NCBI GenBank assembly: GCA_012841425.1
Contig: DUUR01000235.1
Coordinates: 1 to 10,494, forward strand
Source of the DNA: Bacteroidales bacterium
GTDB lineage: Bacteria; Bacteroidota; Bacteroidia; Bacteroidales; Dysgonomonadaceae
Direction of reading: 5' to 3'
Length of the DNA stretch: 10,494 bases
Shown here: positions 7,231 through 10,494 of the stretch, piece after piece
How positions within the stretch are numbered: the stretch's first letter is position 1
Layout: each line of letters begins with the position of its first letter
Program-made: the position numbers and the translations under genes
The notes under the pieces: model-generated
Seen by the model: only the letters and a program-made list of their open reading frames with translations
What the model was told of the DNA's origin: nothing
Database searches by the model: none

Positions 7231-7260
7231 GAAAAAAGGATTGAGAATTATCCTCTTTTT
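7231..7260. terminator. Bidirectional terminator between rsh and the envelope cassette
   Basis: GAAAAAAGGAT (7231-7241) pairs with ATCCTCTTTTT (7250-7260) around an 8-base loop, with one A-C mismatch and a terminal G-U pair. The rightward transcript ends in a C/U-rich run after the stem; the leftward transcript ends in U6. The leftward hypothetical gene's stop (7248-7250) lies in the hairpin, and the rsh stop is 8 bases before it, so one element serves both converging units. Confidence 0.6.
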
Positions 7261-7643
7261 CTTTTCCTTCCAAATAAAGCCGATGTTACTTTCCTTGCGC
7301 CAAAAGCTAATAATGCTGGTTTCACAAATTTCCAAGATAAAGAACCTATAAATGGTAAATTAGACATAACGATTTGCATCGCTGCACTATTTAACCAAGA
7401 ATGATGTCCTTTGGTAACAAATGGAGTTATTGAAGAAGAAGATGAAGTTGTGAGGTTGTCAACTGTTTCTGTGAGCTTAGATTTTATTGAAGATGTAACA
7501 CCTTTAGTTAGTAACGATCCCCAATTATCATTTAGGTACTGTAATTCATACGATAAACGCTGACTGGCAATTGCACGTTCTTCTTTATGACGTTTTTTTT
7601 CCAGTTGCAATTCTTTAAGTGGGCTCAATTTATACCTGCTCAT
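7248..7643 (-). CDS. Hypothetical small basic protein, third gene of envelope cassette (YqjK-like position)
   Basis: I do not recognise the 131-residue product by name. Residues 8-40 form a strongly charged, probably helical or coiled segment (KELQLEKKRHKEERAIASQR), ending in NDNWGSLL (39-45). A serine/threonine-rich linker follows (about 60-73, including a run of five serines). The C-terminal third contains moderately hydrophobic helices (about 86-118) and finishes with a very basic tail, RKRKRG. The start codon overlaps the upstream holin-family gene by 4 bases (ATGA), implying translational coupling and a linked role. In enterobacteria the third gene of yqjD-yqjE-yqjK also encodes a charged-helix protein with a W-x-x-L-L patch and a basic end; that parallel is architectural and not shown by alignment. 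Confidence 0.8.
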   Translation of the reverse strand: MSRYKLSPLKELQLEKKRHKEERAIASQRLSYELQYLNDNWGSLLTKGVTSSIKSKLTETVDNLTTSSSSSITPFVTKGHHSWLNSAAMQIVMSNLPFIGSLSWKFVKPALLAFGARKVTSALFGRKRKRG

Positions 7644-8017
7644 TTGTCGCTTATTTTTTCATCTTTATCATCTTGTTTCAAAAGAAAGTTGACGATACGA
7701 TTTGTGAATTTAGTTTGAATTGGCTTTCTACAAAGTAATAAAATTAATATTACAAATACTGCAAACCCAGAAACAATTACAAACCCTTGCCAATAACTAT
7801 TTAGCAGTTCTCCCAGATATAGTCCTGCTGTTATAAAAATAAAGAGCAAGGCTATTAACGCTATAGCACCTAGCAAGAGCCCATACAGTAAAGCTGATGA
7901 ACCTATGCTAATTTTTTCGAAAGCTGATAGTTTTCCGAGTTCAAGTGTACTAGTGATATATTTTCCTATATCATCTCTCATGTCCTCAAACAACGTACTT
8001 ACCTTTTTCTCTTCCAT
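7640..8017 (-). CDS. Phage_holin_3_6 (YqjE-like) inner-membrane protein
   Basis: 125-residue protein with an amphipathic N-terminal region (LFEDMRDDIGKYITSTLELG), two transmembrane helices at about 39-65 and 77-96, and a conserved-looking cytoplasmic tail beginning RKPIQTKFTNRIVNFLL (97-113), ending in a charged stretch. This layout matches the Phage_holin_3_6/DUF1469 family, whose chromosomal members are not lytic holins but small membrane proteins of unknown function found next to YtxH- or DUF883-type proteins. It lies 23 bases after the YtxH-like gene and overlaps the following gene by 4 bases, so all three probably form one operon. No lysis or other phage genes lie nearby, so the family name should not be read as a prophage sign. 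Confidence 0.85.
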   Translation of the reverse strand: MEEKKVSTLFEDMRDDIGKYITSTLELGKLSAFEKISIGSSALLYGLLLGAIALIALLFIFITAGLYLGELLNSYWQGFVIVSGFAVFVILILLLCRKPIQTKFTNRIVNFLLKQDDKDEKISDK

Positions 8018-8040
8018 TTTTAAATCAAATTTTGATGATA

Positions 8041-8283
8041 TTATTGTTTAGACAGCTCTTTCTTAGCTATATCTGCCAAATCATCTATATCCTCCTTAAG
8101 ATCGTGAACTTCACTTTTACCTTTATAAACTGCTGTTTTTACATTCGCCTTTACTTTATCTGCAAATTCATTAGCATATTCAAGCCACTCTTCTCTTTTG
8201 TCAGTTCCCATGATATAACCAACTGCAGCACCAAGTGCTATTCCAATTCCCAGACCTAATAGTAATTTTGCTTCTGATTTCAT
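8041..8283 (-). CDS. YtxH domain-containing membrane-anchored protein
   Basis: 80-residue protein with an N-terminal glycine/alanine-rich transmembrane helix (about 6-26: LLLGLGIGIALGAAVGYIMG), then an amphipathic charged helix (KREEWLEYANEFADKVK, continuing to LKEDIDDLADIAKKEL). This is the typical YtxH layout: one membrane pass and a long helical cytoplasmic tail. Family members are often general-stress proteins in Gram-positives and envelope-associated in Bacteroidota; the molecular role is not established. First gene of the cassette, 164 bases downstream of miaB. I found no clear promoter in that gap, only a TACGTTTC near-match to the -7 consensus without a spaced -33, so read-through from miaB is possible. 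A short dyad (ACAATC/GATTGT, 8319-8333) lies 36 bases upstream of the start. Confidence 0.85.
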   Translation of the reverse strand: MKSEAKLLLGLGIGIALGAAVGYIMGTDKREEWLEYANEFADKVKANVKTAVYKGKSEVHDLKEDIDDLADIAKKELSKQ

Positions 8284-8447
8284 AATTTATTCGTTTAATG
8301 GTTTGTTATTAGTATTTTACAATCACTGATTGTTTATGTTATAATTTAGGTGAAACGTAGTTTATGGCCATTTGTTTGGGCTTTACAATAGTTAAAACGT
8401 TTAATATACAAAAAAGTTTTATGAAGACGAATTCAAATTACAGTTCT

Positions 8448-9788
8448 TTATATTGCTTCTCCGAATAATGTAGCCGATGTAAAGCCTGTTATTACAACTT
8501 TTGCAAACTGACCAATCCGATAATTCTTTTTATCGAAAATCACAACTTTATTTTGTTCGTTTCTTCCAAATAACTGTTCTCTAGAGCGCTTAGAAAATCC
8601 TTCAATAAGTACCTCAAACTCCTTACCTAAATCTTTCTCGTTACTTTCACGAGACAATTCTAGTTGAAGGTCTATTATTTCTTGAAGTCTTCTTGATTTA
8701 ACCTCTTCGCTGATGTTGTCATCAAGTCTTTTTGCTGCATAAGTACCTGGTCTTTCAGAATATTTAAACATAAATGCAGAATCAAAACCAACCTCACGCA
8801 TTAGAGATAGAGTTTCTTTATGATCCTCTTCAGTTTCTGAATGAAAACCACACATTATATCAGTTGAAAGACCACAATTTGGTATAATTCGCTTAATTGC
8901 AGCAATCCTCTCCATATACCACTCTCTATCGTATCTTCTATTCATGAGCTTAAGCATTCGTGAGCTACCCGACTGCACTGGCAAGTGAATATAATTTGCA
9001 AGGTTTTTATATCGAGCTATTGTTTCTAGAGTCTTATCATTCATGTCCCAAGGATGAGACGTAGTAAATCGTATCCTTATTTCTGGTGCTTGCTCTGCTA
9101 CTAAAGCAAGAAGATCTGAGAAATCTATAACTCTATCTTCATCTTTAAATTTATATGAATTTACATTTTGACCCAGAAGAATTACTTCTCTAAAGCCTTT
9201 TGCTTGCATATCACGCAATTCGTTTAGTATGCTTTCAGGTTCTCTGCTACGTTCTCTTCCACGAGTGAAAGGGACAATGCAATATGTGCAAAACTTATCA
9301 CAGCCACGCATTATGGAAAGATAACCAGAGATATTGCTACCATTTAATTTAAGAGGAATAACATCTTTATATGTTTCTGTTTTAGACAGCTCAACATTCA
9401 TAACCTTCTCTCCCTGTTCAGCAGCACCCACCAGATTTGGAAGATCTAAGTAGGCATCAGGACCAACTACAATATCAACCTTGTGATCATCTATAAGGTC
9501 AGATTTCGCTCTTTCTGCCATGCAGCCCAAAACACCAATAATTAGATTTTTATTTCTTTTTCTTTTTAGCGACTGGAAGTATTCAAGTCGCTGAATTACC
9601 TTTTGTTCAGCATTCTCTCTTATCGAACATGTATTTACGAATATAGCATCAGCATCTTTGTCGTTATCAGTCAATGTATACCCATCCATCTCCATAATCG
9701 AAGCCACTACTTCTGTATCTGCCACATTCATCTGACAACCATATGTCTCTAGAAATAGTTTTTTATCTTTTATATTTAGTGAATCCAT
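8448..9788 (-). CDS. miaB: tRNA-2-methylthio-N6-dimethylallyladenosine synthase
   Basis: Radical SAM methylthiotransferase converting i6A37 to ms2i6A37 in tRNAs that read codons starting with U, improving decoding fidelity. The 446 residues have the full MiaB order. The N-terminal UPF0004 domain has three auxiliary-cluster cysteines, C18 (ETYGCQMN), C54 (NTCSIRENA) and C89 (GVLGCMAERA). The radical SAM domain has C163-C167-C170 (GCDKFCTYC) followed by IVPFTRGRERSR, LLGQNVNSY and PVQSGS. The TRAM RNA-binding domain is at about 381-446. NTCSIRENAE and the bacterial length favour MiaB over RimO or MtaB. The start is preceded by an A-rich stretch (AAAAGAAAAAAAATG) typical of the phylum. A prenyltransferase MiaA must supply the i6A substrate but is not in the window. 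It is divergent from the small-RNA candidate and the gene at 10055. Confidence 0.97.
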   Translation of the reverse strand: MDSLNIKDKKLFLETYGCQMNVADTEVVASIMEMDGYTLTDNDKDADAIFVNTCSIRENAEQKVIQRLEYFQSLKRKRNKNLIIGVLGCMAERAKSDLIDDHKVDIVVGPDAYLDLPNLVGAAEQGEKVMNVELSKTETYKDVIPLKLNGSNISGYLSIMRGCDKFCTYCIVPFTRGRERSREPESILNELRDMQAKGFREVILLGQNVNSYKFKDEDRVIDFSDLLALVAEQAPEIRIRFTTSHPWDMNDKTLETIARYKNLANYIHLPVQSGSSRMLKLMNRRYDREWYMERIAAIKRIIPNCGLSTDIMCGFHSETEEDHKETLSLMREVGFDSAFMFKYSERPGTYAAKRLDDNISEEVKSRRLQEIIDLQLELSRESNEKDLGKEFEVLIEGFSKRSREQLFGRNEQNKVVIFDKKNYRIGQFAKVVITGFTSATLFGEAI

Positions 9789-9870
9789 TTTTTTTCTTTT
9801 GAAGCTTTGTAAAACTGTGATTTATTGTCGTGAAAATGAAAAGTTAAATATCAATTTTAAATAACTTAAG

Positions 9871-9901
9871 TTGCATTATTTCGATTCTTTTCTTATTTTT
9901 G
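9871..9901 (+). promoter_or_regulatory. Bacteroidota-type promoter in the miaB upstream region, facing right
   Basis: TTG (9871-9873), a 20-base spacer and TATTTTTG (9894-9901) fit the -33/-7 signature at normal spacing; the -33 lacks the first T of TTTG. The predicted start is at about 9906-9909. Only about 80 bases lie between this start and the terminator at 9956-9989. Confidence 0.6.
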
Positions 9902-9906
9902 TAATA

Positions 9907-9989
9907 AGGAAAAAATAAGATTTTTTTCATAGTTAAGGTTTTGGTTAAAAATTCTCGAGAGTGACTGTGAAGTTGCTCTCGTTTTTTTT
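9907..9989 (+). ncRNA. Candidate small RNA or terminated leader, about 83 nt
   Basis: Bounded by a good promoter and a strong terminator, with no open reading frame of note. The predicted RNA would start with an A-U hairpin (arms 9908-9916 and 9920-9928, 3-base loop, closing G-C pair), have a 27-base unpaired-looking middle (9929-9955, with GTTAAGG and GGTTAAA) and end in an 11-bp GNRA-capped terminator hairpin and U8. This promoter, free-middle, terminator layout is typical of trans-acting sRNAs. The alternative is a leader that attenuates transcription into the gene at 10055. It matches no RNA family I can recognise; ends are estimates. Confidence 0.5.
9956..9989 (+). terminator. Intrinsic terminator with GNRA-capped hairpin
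   Basis: CGAGAGTGACT (9956-9966) pairs with AGTTGCTCTCG (9971-9981), 11 bp including two G-U pairs, with loop GTGA and eight T residues at 9982-9989. The orientation is clearly rightward, although the only annotated gene upstream (miaB) points left, so it must terminate a transcript that begins within 9789-9955. Confidence 0.9.
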
Positions 9990-10022
9990 CTCCAAAACAT
10001 ACTTAAACAGGTAAAAAATAAC

Positions 10023-10030
10023 TATTTTTG
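10023..10030 (+). promoter_or_regulatory. Possible -7 element for the gene at 10055
   Basis: TATTTTTG matches TAnnTTTG and would start transcription near 10036, giving a leader of about 19 bases. No TTTG or TTG is present at the expected -33 distance, so this is half a promoter signature. If real, the gene is independent of the small-RNA candidate. Confidence 0.35.
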
Positions 10031-10054
10031 TCCTATTACAAAATTAATAAAATT

Positions 10055-10494
10055 ATGGAAATCGGGGACATCTTTTACATAATCATTCTTTCACTTTTTA
10101 TGATATTGGGATTTTTTAATGATTCCAGGAAGAAGAAAAATGAGCAAAAGCAACAATCACAACCAAAACCAGATATATACGAATATGATGAGCCAGAGAT
10201 TATTCCTCCGCTATACAAGAAAATTACACCTCCAGATCCTAATGTTTTAAAACGAAAAAGTTCTTGGGAAAGCGATGTTTCAAAGCAACATGCACAAGAA
10301 GGGAAGATCGCATTCCAGTCATCTATGCAGTTTTTAACCGATTTCTCTAAAGAATCTTCTCTTAAAAATTCAATATACGTAAATGATACAGGTGAGACAT
10401 ACATGCAAGACACAGAATCTCACAATAGAATGGCAGAATTTGATGATAATCAAGCTTTAGGTAATGATATTATCAATGATCTTATTGGTGAGAA
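10055..10494 (+). CDS. Unrecognised single-pass membrane protein with charged flexible tail, 3'-truncated by the window
   Basis: Open from ATG 10055 to the window end (146 full codons, no stop), so the gene continues outside. Residues 1-22 form one hydrophobic segment (IFYIIILSLFMILGFF), followed by a basic stop-transfer patch (RKKK), which predicts a short N-out, C-in anchor. The remainder is hydrophilic and low in predicted order: Gln/Lys-rich (EQKQQSQPKP), Pro- and Glu-rich (DEPEIIPPLY, TPPDPN), then Ser/Asp/Asn-rich with a few hydrophobics (AFQSSMQFLTDF, ALGNDIINDLIG). I cannot name a family. A 112-codon opposite-strand frame (10075-10413) lies within it and is rejected because it is rich in Ser, Phe and Cys. 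The ATG is preceded by AT-rich DNA with no Shine-Dalgarno site. Confidence 0.75.
   Translation, partial: MEIGDIFYIIILSLFMILGFFNDSRKKKNEQKQQSQPKPDIYEYDEPEIIPPLYKKITPPDPNVLKRKSSWESDVSKQHAQEGKIAFQSSMQFLTDFSKESSLKNSIYVNDTGETYMQDTESHNRMAEFDDNQALGNDIINDLIGE

Noticed and set aside
7640..8017. Prophage lysis gene (holin)
   Set aside because: The family also contains chromosomal YqjE-like membrane proteins; neighbours are YtxH-like and hypothetical genes, with no endolysin, structural or integrase genes.
8319..8333. Short dyad ACAATC-ACT-GATTGT upstream of the YtxH-like gene as operator or miaB terminator
   Set aside because: The 6-bp stem is weak, has no U-run in the miaB direction, and could occur by chance in AT-rich DNA.
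10075..10413. 112-codon leftward open frame near the window end
   Set aside because: Its product is unnaturally rich in Ser, Phe, Cys and Gly, and it lies opposite the more protein-like rightward frame from 10055.

Overview
This AT-rich window reads as chromosomal housekeeping DNA from a member of the Bacteroidota, most likely order Bacteroidales. The clues are gene content (a TonB-dependent receptor paired with a PnuC-family permease, a long bifunctional Rel/SpoT enzyme, LpdA next to LplA), start codons preceded by A-rich DNA rather than strong Shine-Dalgarno sites, and promoters of the TTTG / TAnnTTTG type typical of the phylum. The genus cannot be named from the sequence. I see no insertion sequence, prophage, CRISPR array, tRNA or rRNA.

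Layout. Bases 1-495 hold the 3' end of lpdA (dihydrolipoyl dehydrogenase), closed by a strong intrinsic terminator. lplA (lipoate-protein ligase) follows at 633-1628. It converges with a leftward unit at 1630-4745: promoter, TPP riboswitch, TonB-dependent receptor, a perfect hairpin, then a PnuC-family permease. The riboswitch indicates that the pair takes up thiamin (OMPthi/PnuT type), although the permease alone would usually be labelled a nicotinamide riboside transporter. Divergent from this unit is rsh (RelA/SpoT, 4937-7222), which makes and degrades (p)ppGpp. A bidirectional terminator separates rsh from a leftward three-gene envelope cassette (7248-8283): a YtxH-like protein, a Phage_holin_3_6 family protein and a small basic hypothetical protein. 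The order resembles enterobacterial yqjD-yqjE-yqjK. miaB (tRNA methylthiotransferase) lies upstream of the cassette on the same strand at 8448-9788. The last 440 bases begin a rightward, unrecognised single-pass membrane protein that runs off the window.

Most noteworthy are (a) a promoter, two-hairpin segment and U8 terminator packed into 9871-9989 between divergent miaB and the last gene, which looks like an independent small RNA of about 80 nt or a terminated leader, and (b) the complete thiamin uptake control unit at 4629-4745, whose predicted start site falls at the base of the aptamer. The genes link cofactor supply (lipoate, thiamin-PP) to 2-oxoacid dehydrogenase activity: LpdA and lipoylated E2 work with TPP-dependent E1. 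That functional link is inference; no shared regulator is visible.
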